From Agriotes lineatus (taxonomy: Eukaryota; Arthropoda; Insecta; Coleoptera; Elateridae): a stretch of 64,000 bases of DNA. Shown one piece after another: positions 1 through 11,879 of the stretch. Under the pieces are notes generated by a model. The model did not search any database. It was not told where the DNA came from and worked only from the letters and a program-made list of their open reading frames with translations. The first letter of the stretch is position 1. The number at the start of each line of letters is the position of its first letter. A program made the position numbers and the translations under genes. The stretch lies in the NCBI GenBank assembly GCA_940337035.1, contig OW679202.1, positions 52,655,763 to 52,719,762 on the forward strand, given 5' to 3'.

Positions 1-164
1 AAAAAAGGGGAAAGAGATGGAAATAATTGAAAACTGAAAAATATTTATATACAGTAGAGAAAGAGTTGGAAGAGAAAATAAGAATATGGGAATTTATATC
101 AGAAATAATTATGAAAATCAGTATAAGGGTCGATAAAAATCAAGAGTACGTGGTCTGATAAAAA

Positions 165-413
165 AATACGGTTCTAAATTCTCATGAAGAAGCGTTAACT
201 ATTTTAAGAAATAAGAATAAAATATCCGATCCTAATGTGCGTATCAGCTCCGATCAGACTCCAGCGCAAAGGGCTTACTATAAGAAACTAAAGGCTGCTT
301 TAGAACAACTTAAGCAGAATGGTGAAACGAATAAGACAATCAGATATATCCATGGCGTTCCGAAAATTGTAGAAGTCAACACTCGTAGTAGCTCAAAAAA
401 CGGAAAACGTTAA
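165..413 (+). pseudogene. LINE ORF1, C-terminal end (5'-truncated element)
   Basis: An open frame runs into the TAA at 411-413. It encodes a lysine-rich tail with the motifs TPAQRAYYKKLKAAL and IRYIHGVPKIV. Tails of this kind (TPxQ..Y..L, followed by a short I..I.GxPxIV segment) end the ORF1 proteins of many insect CR1/Jockey-like LINEs. It lies directly upstream of ORF2 and overlaps the opening of that frame at 392. The 5' part of ORF1 is missing, so the element is 5'-truncated, or begins before the window in a form I cannot read. The match is from memory of the family, not an alignment. Confidence 0.55.
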
Positions 414-415
414 CT

Positions 416-3265
416 GTGTATTATCAAAATATACGTGGGCTCCGAACTAAATTACCTCAACTAAGAATTGCATTAACACTCAATAGCGATTATGATATAA
501 TAGTATTCACCGAAACTTGGTTGCATAAGGATATTTCTGATAAGGAATTGGGGTTCTCCAACTACAATATTTACAGGAAGGATCGAAATAGTGAGACCAG
601 CGTCTATAACAGAGGCGGTGGTGTTTTGATTGCTATTAGGAATCACCTCAGCTGCAGCTGCATTAATCTAGCAAATGCTAATATTGAACAGTTGTTTGTG
701 AAAATTTTTTGTAGGTCAAGCTATCTTATTGTTGGAGCTGTTTATTTTCCACCGAGATCAGCAATCGACATATATACTGAGCATTGTAACTCTATTAAAG
801 AAATTATGGATGTAAATATCAATAATAAATTATTAATTCTCGGGGATTACAATTTGCCAAATGTCACATGGATTAACGACAATTTTGGAGTATATTCTGT
901 TCATCAAGGTAATGCAACGGACCTGGAGAATAATGCTGCCCTTGTATTATCAGATACTCTTGGTAGTTACAATTTGATACAGTTAAACACTATCCTAAAT
1001 ACCAATGGTGTAATGCTTGACCTGATGTTTTCTAATCTTTCCGAAGCTGTGATATCTACTGTCTTAGAATCTATGTTACCATGTGATAAACATCACCCTG
1101 CACTTTGTGCTACACTGTCTTTAACTACGACGAATTTGGGATTGGTATATGAAGATTACTACTACGATTTTAGACATGCTGATTACTATGCAATATGCTC
1201 CTATTTTGAAGTTATAAATTGGGATTTAATTTTTAGTAATCTGTCATTGATTAGCGCCATAAATGTGTTTTACCAAATCGTATATGAGTCAATCAGAATG
1301 TATGTTCCACTCTGCAAATCTTATTCTACCAGCTTCCCTGGTTGGTTCACTCCTGCTCTCAAAAAACTAATATTATTAAAGAAACTTGCACATAAGAAAT
1401 ATAAGGAAACAGGCCGCATTGAAGACTACTTGCAATTTTCTGAGCTAAGGAGAAAATGTGAAAAACTGTCCAATTCATGTTATAAAAGTCATGTCGGTAG
1501 AGTCGAAGATGGGATCGCAGGAAATATTAACAGTTTTTGGAGATTTGTAAACAATCGCAGAAAGGATAATGATCTTCCCAACTCAATGTTCCTAGACGAT
1601 GAAAAAGCAGACGGAGGAGGTGAGATTGCTGATCTTTTTGCGAAATATTTTGCGTCTGTCTATTCTGATAATGCTGCTGCCCCACCTGACTATAGGTTTT
1701 CATCGCCAACTGTTCTGTCGTCGTTGGATATATCATTAATTGAAGTATATGAGCAAATAGACATGTTAAATTCTAATAAGGGACCTGGTCCTGATGGTAT
1801 ACCAGCCTACTTTGTTAAACAATGTAATTTTACATTGTCTAGAGCATTATGGCTACTTTTTAAACTCTCCCTAAATGAGGGCCATTTTCCTGAGTATTGG
1901 AAGTCCAGTTTTATTACGCCGGTTTACAAAAGTGGAGATAAAGTTAACATTAAGAACTATAGGCCAATTTCTATAATCAGTTGCATACCAATGATTTTTG
2001 AATGCATTATCACTCAAAAGTTGAGTAACTTAATGAAACATCTGATAATTGGCGAACAGCATGGTTTCTGCAAGGGTAAATCTACTGCAACAAATTTGCT
2101 GGTATACGAGAATTACATTTCACGAGCTTTTGAGTTTGGATGTCAGGTTGATTCCATATATGGCGATTTCTCTAAGGCATTTGACCGTGTTAATCATTGT
2201 CTACTAATAGCGAAATTGGAAGCATATGGAGTTATCGGGAATCTGCTTGAATGGATAGTGAGTTATCTAACAAATAGGTGCCAGTTTGTTAAAATTAAAA
2301 ACTATGTATCTTCTGAAATTAAGGTGTCTTCGGGTGTGCCGCAGGGATCACATCTTGGTCCCCTTCTTTTTGTGCTATTTATCAATGATATTAAAAGTGT
2401 TTTTAATTTATGTAACTTTTTATTATTTGCGGATGATATTAAGATTTATTTGACTGTCAGATCACCTTTCGATGTCCAGTTATTACAAAATGAACTTTGT
2501 AACTTCGTTACATGGTGTAATTTAAACGACCTTGAGTTAAATTTTACTAAATGTTTCTGTATGAAGTTCTATCGCCACAACAAACCAATCACGGGTTCTT
2601 ATACATTGAATAACCATGAGCTTCCTATAGTTTTTGAAGTACGTGATCTTGGTGTTAAGCTAGATAAGTCACTCACTTTTGTAACGCACATTAATGAAAT
2701 TATATCTAAGGCTAACCGTATGTTAGCTTTTATTAAGAGATTTTCTGCTGATTTCCAAAATATTGTTACTTTTAAGATCCTATTTATATCGTTAGTTCGC
2801 CCACACCTCGAATACTGTTCGGTAATTTGGATGCCTAATTATTTAGTGTATATTAATAGCATTGAACGTATTCAAAATAGGTTTCTTCGATTTGTAGCTT
2901 TCAAATTGAAAATTAGTATTGACAATATAAATTATGATCACATTCTAAATTGTTTAAATATGAAAACTCTTAGAGTTCGAAGAATTACTTTTGATTTGTG
3001 TTTAATTTACAAAATTTTAAACTCTTTGGTTGACTGTCCTCAAATTTTGTGTAGTATTAAGTTACATGTACCTGCTCGTACACTAAGAAATACTAATATT
3101 TTGTTTGTACCATTGCATAAAACTAACTATAGTTATTATTCTGCTATTTCTAGGATGTGTCGGGAAGTAAATATCTACTATGCATATATTGATTTGTTTG
3201 ACACTTCATTCAGCAAGTTTAAATCATCTGTTCTTAGAATTAAATTTGAAAATTTTCAATTGTGA
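416..3265 (+). CDS. Non-LTR retrotransposon ORF2 (AP endonuclease + reverse transcriptase)
   Basis: A single open frame of about 949 codons would encode the ORF2 protein that nicks the target and reverse-transcribes LINE RNA. The N-terminal endonuclease shows YYQNIRGLRTK (residues 2-12), FTETWLH (about 31), LGDYNLPNVTW (about 142) and CDKHHPAL (about 223). The reverse transcriptase shows GPGPDGIPAYF (about 455), DFSKAFDRVNH (about 584), GVPQGSHLGPLLF and the catalytic FADDIKIY (about 671). No ATG lies at the start: the frame opens at 392, after a TAG, and overlaps the ORF1 stop. Translation may therefore depend on ORF1, or the start was lost. The length and the absence of stops suggest a young copy. 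The CR1/Jockey grouping is tentative. Confidence 0.9.
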   Translation: MYYQNIRGLRTKLPQLRIALTLNSDYDIIVFTETWLHKDISDKELGFSNYNIYRKDRNSETSVYNRGGGVLIAIRNHLSCSCINLANANIEQLFVKIFCRSSYLIVGAVYFPPRSAIDIYTEHCNSIKEIMDVNINNKLLILGDYNLPNVTWINDNFGVYSVHQGNATDLENNAALVLSDTLGSYNLIQLNTILNTNGVMLDLMFSNLSEAVISTVLESMLPCDKHHPALCATLSLTTTNLGLVYEDYYYDFRHADYYAICSYFEVINWDLIFSNLSLISAINVFYQIVYESIRMYVPLCKSYSTSFPGWFTPALKKLILLKKLAHKKYKETGRIEDYLQFSELRRKCEKLSNSCYKSHVGRVEDGIAGNINSFWRFVNNRRKDNDLPNSMFLDDEKADGGGEIADLFAKYFASVYSDNAAAPPDYRFSSPTVLSSLDISLIEVYEQIDMLNSNKGPGPDGIPAYFVKQCNFTLSRALWLLFKLSLNEGHFPEYWKSSFITPVYKSGDKVNIKNYRPISIISCIPMIFECIITQKLSNLMKHLIIGEQHGFCKGKSTATNLLVYENYISRAFEFGCQVDSIYGDFSKAFDRVNHCLLIAKLEAYGVIGNLLEWIVSYLTNRCQFVKIKNYVSSEIKVSSGVPQGSHLGPLLFVLFINDIKSVFNLCNFLLFADDIKIYLTVRSPFDVQLLQNELCNFVTWCNLNDLELNFTKCFCMKFYRHNKPITGSYTLNNHELPIVFEVRDLGVKLDKSLTFVTHINEIISKANRMLAFIKRFSADFQNIVTFKILFISLVRPHLEYCSVIWMPNYLVYINSIERIQNRFLRFVAFKLKISIDNINYDHILNCLNMKTLRVRRITFDLCLIYKILNSLVDCPQILCSIKLHVPARTLRNTNILFVPLHKTNYSYYSAISRMCREVNIYYAYIDLFDTSFSKFKSSVLRIKFENFQL

Positions 3266-3383
3266 TGTTATTGGGTTAATTTAGGTTATCTTAACTTACT
3301 TAATTTAATTTTTCTACTTGTATTAGGTTATTATTTAATTTAAGTTGTATATTTTGTTAAAAAGGGTCTTCCCGTTAATGAAA

Positions 3384-3408
3384 TAATAAATAAATAAATA
3401 AATAAATA
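3384..3408 (+). repeat. (TAAA)n tail of the LINE
   Basis: About six TAAA units follow the ORF2 3' UTR and are taken as the 3' tail of the LINE. A mariner relic begins immediately afterwards. Confidence 0.7.
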
Positions 3409-3414
3409 ATTTTA

Positions 3415-4505
3415 TTACAAACAAAGTAATAAGTTTACATGGAAATGGAGTTAATCTCCTTCAAAGTACTGTCCTTGGCTAGAGATGCACTTATCCAAAC
3501 GTTAAATCCATGACTGGAAACATTTTTGGAAAGCTTCTTTCGGAAGTGCGTTCAGCTGCTCTTTCGTGGCCATCTCAATGTCAGGAATGGTGTCAAAACG
3601 TTTTCCTTTTAGCACGGTTTCTATTTTTGGGAAGAGACAGAAATCGCATGGTGCTAAATCTAGTGAGTAACGTGGATGTGGACACACAGGAAGATTTTTC
3701 TCATCCAAAAACTCGCAAATCACAAGCGACGTGTGGCAAGGCGCATTATCCTGATGAAGAAGGAAGCAATTAGCCCATTTTTCTGGTTTCTTTCTTCGTA
3801 TATCATTTTGCAAACGTTGCAGTACGCCTTTGTAAAATTTGGAATTTACAGTTGTTCCCCTTGGAACGAACTCTGATCGCACTATGCCCTCACTATCGAA
3901 AAAAACAATGAGCATGGTCCTGATGTTCGACTCTGACGTGCTTTTTTAGGGCGAGGAAAGTTAGGGGTTTTAGGGGTTTTCCATTGGGAACTATGCATTT
4001 TCGTATCAGGGTCATAGCCATAGACCTAACTTTCATCTCCAGTTACAATTTTGGCCACGAAATTCGGATCTGCTTGAAGACGATCCTTCAATTCCGTGCA
4101 AACTGAAACACTATTTTCCTTCTGTTCATCAGTCAAAAGTCTGGGAACAAATTTTGCACTCACTCGTCTCATTTGCAAATTATCGGTTAAAATGCTTTGC
4201 ACAGACCCGTAAGAGATGTTAACTTCTTCAGCAAGCTCTCGAATAGTTATTCGTCTGTTTGGACCAACAATTTTTGCCACTTTTTGCACGTTTTTGTTTA
4301 TTCCGTTTTTTAATCGCTCATACCACTTGTAAACAGTCTTCAGAGTTATCACATTGTCGCTATACACCGATTTTAACATTTCATGAGCTTCTTTGGCACT
4401 TTTTTGCAACTTAAAACAAAACTTAATGTTAACGCGTTGTTCGAAATCCATGATGCGCGACCGACACGATAAACACGACCGCACTCTAACGACTCTGGAG
4501 ACTAT
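3415..4505 (-). pseudogene. Mariner transposase relic (DD34D), copy A
   Basis: This is a mariner-family transposase on the minus strand. The N-terminal helix-turn-helix starts MDFEQRVNIKF near 4452 and includes TLKTVYKWYERLKNG. The catalytic region follows: first Asp in IVTGDES (about 4030), second in HQDNAPCHT, third in LDLAPCDFCLF. There are 34 residues between the second and third Asp, as in mariners. The two halves are in different frames, broken between about 3915 and 4030, so the gene is dead. The left edge abuts the LINE tail and the right edge abuts the inverted-terminus unit at 4506. I could not define its own terminal repeats. Confidence 0.88.
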
Positions 4506-5148
4506 CCCAGGTAGAAAAATTACGTTCCTGGAACAGTCTGAAACATGGAACATTGTGTGAAACGTTCCAAACATGTTCCAAAGAAGTACTTCGAAACGTA
4601 AAATGTCCTAGGTCAAAAACGTTCCAGCGGAACGTCCCACAAATCAGTTCCAGAAACGTTTCTGAACCGTTATCTGTACATATAATGCCGCTCCTTATAT
4701 GGCAATGGAACGTTTTTGAAACAGAAGGGTATGTTCCAGGGACGTTATTGAAACTAACATGAACCTTTATTGAAACAAGCCTGGGAACGTTTTTGAAACT
4801 TACGTCGGGGACCTCTTGAAACCAATTAAGTAATTTAATTAATTAATAAAAAATATTTTATTTAAATAAATTTATTGCTAATAATAAAAACGAAGATTAA
4901 GATAAATATTAAATTTATTGTCTGTAGGTAATTAACATGTAATAACAAAAACATGCACGAAATTATTTATAATTAAACTACTAAATTTATATACTTATAA
5001 ATAACCAACACCGATACATACAATTATTTATACTTAAGTAACACACAATAAATTAAATAACTAAATTACCTATAATTATATACATGAAATTATTTTAAAT
5101 TATCCAACACCGATTAAAACTGAATTATATACTAGTATATTATGATAC

Positions 5149-5402
5149 GAGTTTTATAAGAAGCATTTTGTAGCACGCACGGATTTAGAGTACGACGAGC
5201 AAAGCGAGGAGTGCCCTAAAGGAGTAAGTGCTACAAAATGCCTTATAAACGAGGTATACAGTATTTTATCTACTTTGCCACTTTTTTAAGCAAAAAAATG
5301 AAAATTTTTAGTATTTTTATTATAGCATCGCTTTGTGTCTATTACGATACGCAAACAATCGTAATAGCCTCAGTATGAACGCAAAGTAGATAAATATTAT
5401 TT
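5149..5402. repeat. Two short inverted repeats in the DUF4806 unit
   Basis: At 5149-5176 and 5228-5253 lie arms sharing TTATAAG.CATTTTGTAGCAC, separated by about 50 bp. A second pair, TATTTTATCTACTTTGC at about 5262-5278 and its complement at 5385-5402, flanks the following segment. They look like small MITEs. Confidence 0.6.
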
Positions 5403-5481
5403 TTATTAAAACTAACACGTACATGTATACTAAAACAACAAATGTGCAAAAAATCCGGTCTTTACACATAAATATATAAAG

Positions 5482-7010
5482 CTACTGCTCTTCTTGTGGA
5501 TGCTCTTTTTGTTTTTTGCTCCGTTGCAACCGGGTCGCTGCCCTCCTAAACCAGTTGGAGACGTTATTTTTAAACTCTTCTTTGGTTAAATTTGGGCGGT
5601 GCTTTCGAACAACTCCTATGAAAAAGGTAGAAAACAAAATTAATTAATATTTGTTTGTATATTAAAAGCAGCAATAATTAAAAATTAGGTAACTTCAAGA
5701 TTCGTTTGTGTTGCAAGTGTAAATAAAAAATTTTCAAGTACAAATGATTCCTTCCAACCACACGCCTTCCCTTATAATTATCAAACATGAACGAATTACA
5801 TTTTAGACGATATGTAGTATTCAAATTGTCATTTACTTGAATGCTATGGTCGTACTATACGAAGTAGAAAATAAATAGGTACCTTCAATTATTCCAATTT
5901 GTCGCAAATTCTTAATAGTAAAATTGTTTTTTGCCCCCGTCCAGGAACAGTTTACAGCCAGTTCAACACTGTATACGGTCGATAGGCATTTCCGGATGGC
6001 ATCATCAGCACGTGAAGTAACATGAATTGTTAAGTGTGCCACCTAAAAAGTTTAATTGAAAATTAGACAAGTTAATATTTTACTTCAAATACAGGTTATT
6101 AGAATAAAATATATTTCTCTTATACACTTTACTACCACAATATACGTACATATTGTTTTAGGATGTTTTCTGATTGAAGATCCTGCTCGAAATCTGCAAT
6201 TTCCTCGAACATCTTCAGTGGCAAACATTCGAGGGTAGTGTTCCCATCTATCTGCCTGTTTTTTTCGCAAGATACAAGTCGCCTGACATGTCGCTTTGAA
6301 TATCCAATACTCTAAATAAAGTTTTTGATTGTAAATGATTTTCCACGCCCTTTTAAATTTTTTGAATAATAGTAAATAGAAACACCAAAATTATCTTTCT
6401 TTAGAGCTATATGTTAATTAATTTTATTTTTTGTTATTAATTTGATAGCCTTACATACTGAATATTTGTGGTTATAAATAACTTATACCCTATGTTCAAA
6501 TAAAAAATACATAAGGCTTGGCCATGGAAAATCAAATTACTGTCTTTAGAATTTATAAACAAACAAAACGCAGTAATGTCACTTAGAATTTTTAGGTTAT
6601 GTTTGTCATTTTGTAATGTAATTTGCAGTGACACTCACAGAGTGATGACAGTTAACAAATTCTAAAGCATAAGCATACAAAGACAGTAATTTTGTTTTCC
6701 ATGGCCAAGCCTTATTATGTATTATTTATTTGAACATTATGGTGTATAAATAAATATATTAAATACGATAATTTCACAAAATACGATAATTTGCTAGACT
6801 TGAACTTATACGCGTCATCACCAATGACGAAACCTCAGCTAGCGATTACGTCATAGGCGTCATTTCATGTTTACAGATGCAACGTGGATGAATCACGATC
6901 GACAATGACTGCAATGCTTATTATTGTGTGAACTACTAACCAATATTTAAATGTATAAAATTACGTACCTTATTATCATCAGTGCCTGCAGAGGATGGTG
7001 CAGAAGACAT
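5482..7010 (-). CDS. DUF4806-like domain protein, spliced, partial
   Basis: Four exons were read on the minus strand. The first (7010-6969) starts MSSAPSSAGTDDNK and ends at GTACGT. The others are 6255-6150 (LECLPLKMFEEIADFEQDL), 6042-5883 (AIRKCLSTVYSVELAVNCSW, then TG) and 5615-5482 (VVRKHRPNLTKEEFKNNVSN to the stop). Joins between the last three keep phase and use GT/AG sites. Together they resemble DUF4806, a domain of unknown function found in many insect and transposon-associated proteins (pattern LPL..x.FE.FE, then ELA..xSWTG, then W.R.A..R). The first exon ends in phase 0 but the second needs two extra bases, so at least one internal exon is unidentified. The gene lies wholly inside the 4506-7307 unit. 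Confidence 0.55.
6465..6755. repeat. Palindromic MITE-like element
   Basis: Arms of about 70 bp at about 6468-6558 and 6682-6745 are inverted copies of each other; both contain AAGGCTTGGCCATGG. The centre is about 120 bp and non-coding. It is nested in an intron of the DUF4806-like gene. Confidence 0.7.
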
Positions 7011-7439
7011 TGTTTTAATGTTAGTAGGTATTAATACGAACAGGAACACAAAACTAAATAAAGTTGCAACGTAATGCAATGGCTGTTGCACAAAGACAAA
7101 ATTGATAAGCTCGATAACTAAAGTCGTGGTCCGATTTGCGCAGGCGCACTTATTGAGAGCGTACTTAAAGCATTTTTCGAGTTGTTTCGAAGTACGTCTT
7201 AGGAACGTTGTTATATGTGGACACTTAAGGATGGTTCCGCTGGAGTACAAGAATGTGCCATTATTGGAACGTTCCGAAAGTTCCAGAAACGTTCCTTCCT
7301 ACCTGGGTAACTAGTCATAGCCTGTTCAAACTTGACACAGTCTGTCTCAGCGGATCAAGCTATCGGACATATGACATGAAATGGATGTAGCGTCATCAGT
7401 TGCGGCTCTAAAAATTCTTTTACCGTATTTTTTTATCAG

Positions 7440-10200
7440 TCCTCATATATCATGTTGATAGTGTATGCGCCATATAATAATGCAAGAATACAAGAAAAAG
7501 AAGAATTTTATAAAAAAAACTGCAGGAAATAACTCAGACGGAGAACTAATTGTATTTGGAGACTGCAACGGAAGAGTGGGAAATATCAACAGAAGGTACA
7601 AAGCAGTCATAGGGCAACATGGAGAGGAGTAAATAAAAGATAATGAAGAAAGACTGCTAGAACACTGCATAAATAATGCTTTAATTATACCGAACATATG
7701 GTACGAACACAAAAAAATACACATGTACCTACACCAGGATGCAATCTACAAAGATTGAAGAATCAATGGTTGACTATACATATATTGATTGCCAAAAAAT
7801 TGGTATCAAATAGGAAAAATTTTTATTTCCAATTTTTGGAAAATTCAAACCCTGGCGATCAGAGGTGGTTGAAGAAAGATTATAAATGGGCCAGGCAAAA
7901 GTCATAAAGTGATATCCGTTATCTGTCAAATTTTACATTTTATGAAAATAATTGTGAAAAATGCATTTACTAGAAAAGATAGAGAAAAATTTTAGCAAAA
8001 AAGTTGTTTAAAATGTGATTGTCTATCTAAATAAAAAAATTTGACTTAATATTTTGAAAAAAAATAAAAATTTTAGAACATGTAAACTGACTAAAGGAAA
8101 ATCTCGTCATTTAAAGAACATTTACAGGATTTTTTGTAGATGTAATTCATTAACAGGGGTAGATTAAAGCTTTTAGAAGACATTTAAATAGATATTAATT
8201 ATCATTGCAAAATATTTCTCCTAAAAAGCACCTTGCATCAAAAACGAAACAATTATGCAACATATTACTTTTCGGTGAATAATAAAAAATTTAAAGAAAT
8301 AATTAACATTTTCTATTATTTTTTCCAGTTATAAATCTTTAACGTTTTCATTTAAAAAAATTTAATTTTAAAATTAAATCTTGGTACATGAAATTTAAAT
8401 AAATATTTGAAAAAATTAAAAATTTCAATTTTTGCGAAAGTTAATGAAAAAATTTGTTTTCTAGTTTTGCGATTATTCAGCTAGCTAAAACTAACACAGC
8501 TAAGAAAATCTCATTGAAATCTTACTTAATTTCCGAAAAATAGCACTTTTTAAATTTTGACAATTTCGAAAAACATCATTTTCTAACTAAGTGAAAATTA
8601 CTTGGTATATCTGATAGAGGCTAAATAGGTTTTCAGATAAGCACAAATTATTGCCGTATAAAGTTTTTTTGAAAAAATCAAAAATTTCCCAATTTGATGT
8701 TGCCTTTTTGGCCGTCACTCAATATTAGCGCGAAGTAGGATTAGAAGGAATGTAAAAAGAAGGTATGAGATTGGGAACGATCATCAGTTACTAATAATGG
8801 ACATGAAATGGAGAATGGGGAAAGAAAGAGAAGATAGCAAAGAAATCAAAACTGCTGAGAAAATAAAATCATATAAACTAAAGGAAAAAGAAAATCAAGA
8901 AGAATACAGAGAAATCGTAAGTAGAAAAATAAGGAGACAAGAAAAAAGAGATAGAGATGAAGATGTGAACCATGTGTGGCAAAGATTTAAGAATGTACTG
9001 TTCATGGCCGTTAATAAGACTTGCGGCAAAACAAAGATTGACAACCGAGGACTAAACAAACGGCAGGATTGACATTAATAGTAAAAGAAGTAATAAGGAA
9101 GAAGAAAGTATTATAGGAATAACAATGGAAAACAACTTCAACAGCAACCAAAAACTATTCTATAGGTTATAAGAAATATACGCACTAAAAAAAATGCAGT
9201 ACTGAAAAATATATTAGCTAAAGATGGAAGCTTATTGACGACCGAGAAATGTATTTGAAAAGATGGAAAGATTATTTTGAGGAGCTCCTAAATGGAGTCA
9301 CAGACGACTGAGAAACAGCAGAAGTAAGTACAGAACTAAATGAAAAACAAGGAACCACCATAGAAGAACTAGAAAAAGTGATTACTAAAATAAGACTTGA
9401 CAAAGCAGAAGGGCACGACCAGATATCGCCAGAAATGATAAAATTTATGGGAGAAGACGGCAAAAGAGAATTATTTAAAATTATAAATAAAGCATGGCAA
9501 AGCCAAAAAATACCAAAGGAATCGAAAATTGCAGTGATACTGCCAATCTTCAAGACAAGAGACAACAAAAATTGTGAAAATTATCATGTTGTATCCCTAC
9601 TTAATGTCCCAAGCAAAATATACGAATGAAGTTTGGAAGATAGACTTAGATACATAGTGAAACTAAAAGATGAACAGTGTAGTTAGAGAAAGGGAAGAAG
9701 CAACCAAATTTAGCTTTCATACTTAAAACAGCTATCGGAAAAAACTATCCAACAAAACCAGAAGATATTCATATGCTTTCTAGATTTTAAAGAGGTATTT
9801 GATAGGGTGCCAAGGGAAACCTTATGATTTATACTACGGAAAAGGCAACTAGACAAAGGCTTAATAAATGCTTTAAAAAGCATGTGCAAAAACTGTAAGA
9901 ACTATGTAAGAAACTATAATTGGACACCGGAAGCATTGGTCTTGACAAAAAGAAGAAAATAGAAAAAAATAAACAAAATAAAATTTTAAACCGCAGTAGT
10001 GCGAAAAACGTGAAGGGATAGATCATGTAAGGAATATATACGAAAGCAGGTAAAAATACCCCCATTACTACGGAAAATAAAACAAAGAAGGTTAAATCAG
10101 CTGGGATAATAAAAGCTTAAGAAGAAAAGACGACCGGAAAGGGAAGCAGGAAAGACTGAAGAAGTGCTCGAACGATGAAATAGTGAAGTGACCTAGCAAA
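7440..10200 (+). pseudogene. Decayed RTE-like LINE, copy A
   Basis: Fragments read in order in several frames. The endonuclease gives VYAPYNNARIQEKEEFY, LIVFGDCNGRVGN and ERLLEHCINNALIIPN (7450-7800). The sequence resumes at about 8730 with RYEIGNDHQLLIMDMKW, and the RT thumb-to-finger part is LDKAEGHDQISPEMIKFMG and ENYHVVSLLNVPSKIYE (9378-9629). A FLDFKEVFDRVP motif follows near 9780. Frameshifts and stops are frequent. The segment 7815-8705 has no LINE similarity and is very AT-rich; it is an insertion I cannot classify. The ISPEMIK and GRVGN motifs are typical of RTE-like elements. Confidence 0.75.
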
Positions 10201-11870
10201 AAATGGCACCTAGTGCCCGGCGGTTAAGCGAATGGTGCAACATTAAAACCGATGAAAAACATTTTGTGCAAAAGATATTATGAAAAACCATACCATCTCG
10301 ACACCCCTTATGCGGTGAAAGAGGAAGGATTAAGTAAGTTAAGTAAGGCAAAACAAATATTGTGAATATAAGTTTGCACATTGCAAAACATTTTTTAATA
10401 TGTCAATAATATACCAGTATTACTTATAAAAAAACGTCACAAAGCAACAACATACAGCTTTTTTGCAAAAAAGAGAAACATTTTAAAGCAACTTTTTACA
10501 TTGCTTTGGCAATTCAAATTTCCAATTTGGAACTGTTTAGCTAACTAATGGAACGGAAAGTGTTTGATTGTCAACAATTTTTATTATGCAGTGGCGGCCC
10601 TTTTGAGAAATTTACAGTAGAATTGAAACACGTCAGATATACAGTATTTGCTGTAGTAGTACTCGTATATCATATAAAAAAGAGGAATCATTTAGTGAAC
10701 TTTGAATTGAAATTGGGGAATTATCGGAAGTTAAGTTAGGAAGTGTTGTGTCTAGATTTTTTAATTTTTGGAAAACTTTGTTATCTTAAAAAAACCTGTT
10801 TCCGGAAAAACCGGAAGTTAGAGTCGCTAAACTGTAAATCCCCTAATTCAGAACACTAAAAATACAGTTTACTTAGGTATACTAAAGTCAATTAACCTTG
10901 CAGTAGTGGCACCCTAATTTATCAGATGACTAGTGGTGCTGGTGTTACAGACCGTTTTCTGTCATAAAAAAATATTTGTAGTAATATTTTTTTGTTTATT
11001 TTTGTCTGAAAATTTTATTAAAAAATCTGTCCAATGTTATTTGAATGTAAATGTAAAGTAAAAATAAAATAGCTATATCTTGTTTATTACTAGAAAATCA
11101 AAACAGCAGTAAAATGTTCATAAACATCAAAAGCGTTGTGCTCGACTAGGAAAAAGTAAATGAAACATTCCAAAACTAGTATACCTATACAGGGTGAGGC
11201 AACACTAGGGATATTTGTATATATTTTTGATGCCACATATAGCAAAAAAAAGTTCATTAGAAAACTTGAATAGGACGTTCTGCTCTATAGTTCTGTGCAG
11301 TCAATTTTTTCATGGCACACTGTTTTGTCAGCGCCGCCATATTGCATCATTTTTTAAATGATGGGTACTTTTTTCATCGATTCTGATTTCATTTTCATTC
11401 TCTATATGAAGTGATTAAAAAAATCATAGCTGTGCAGCTTTTTAAAAATGTTTATAATAATTTCTTGGGTACCAATAATAATAAATCATCATTTACTGTC
11501 GTGACGATTTTGTGATAGGACTGTCAAAAGAGTGTAGCTGTTTTTTGTTTTTTATTTCCAAGCACTCAATGCCTGCTTGGTTCATTTCTGCACGTACTAT
11601 AATTATCAAAAAATGCCTGCATTTACATTTTAACTTCAACCATCACAAAAACATAAAGACAAGTGTTGTAAAAAGTCTTTATGACAGAGACAACATTTTC
11701 TGCTCTAATTATTAAACTCTCAAAAAAAAGAAAGAATTTATTATAAATGTTTTAAAAGAATATAGCTATCCAGAGACTCTTGCTCAGAACATTTTTAATA
11801 CACAAAACAATATCAGGCACATGCATAAAAATTTAATTGAGTAAAATTAAAGTAACTGTGTGTATTTTAC
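10200..11870. other. Non-coding intergenic stretch
   Basis: AT-rich sequence with no ORF that I recognise. A 63-codon frame at 10548-10739 has no recognisable motif. A CAGGGTG-type motif at about 11190, common at the ends of insect repeats, suggests old repeat debris. Confidence 0.5.
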
Positions 11871-11879
11871 ATAACGAAG

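Larger units (their letters stand above)
4506..7307. mobile_element. DNA-transposon-like unit with inverted termini and a DUF4806-like gene
   Basis: The left end (4506) reads CCCAGGTAG followed by ACGTTCCTGGAAC. The right end (7307), reverse-complemented, reads CCCAGGTAGGAAGGAACG followed by TTTCTGGAAC. These behave as terminal inverted repeats of about 30 bp. Both ends are crowded with AACGTTCC/GGAACGTT variants (about 4520-4800 and 7190-7300) that are sparse in the middle, which is typical of subterminal transposase-binding repeats. The interior is AT-rich and carries a minus-strand, intron-containing gene with a DUF4806-like domain. No known transposase was recognised and no clean target-site duplication was found. 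Confidence 0.6.

Noticed and set aside
8705..9072. Lys/Glu-rich frame at 8797-9072 as a host coiled-coil protein
   Set aside because: GNDHQLLIMDMKW at its start and its position mark it as the endonuclease-RT linker of the RTE-like LINE.
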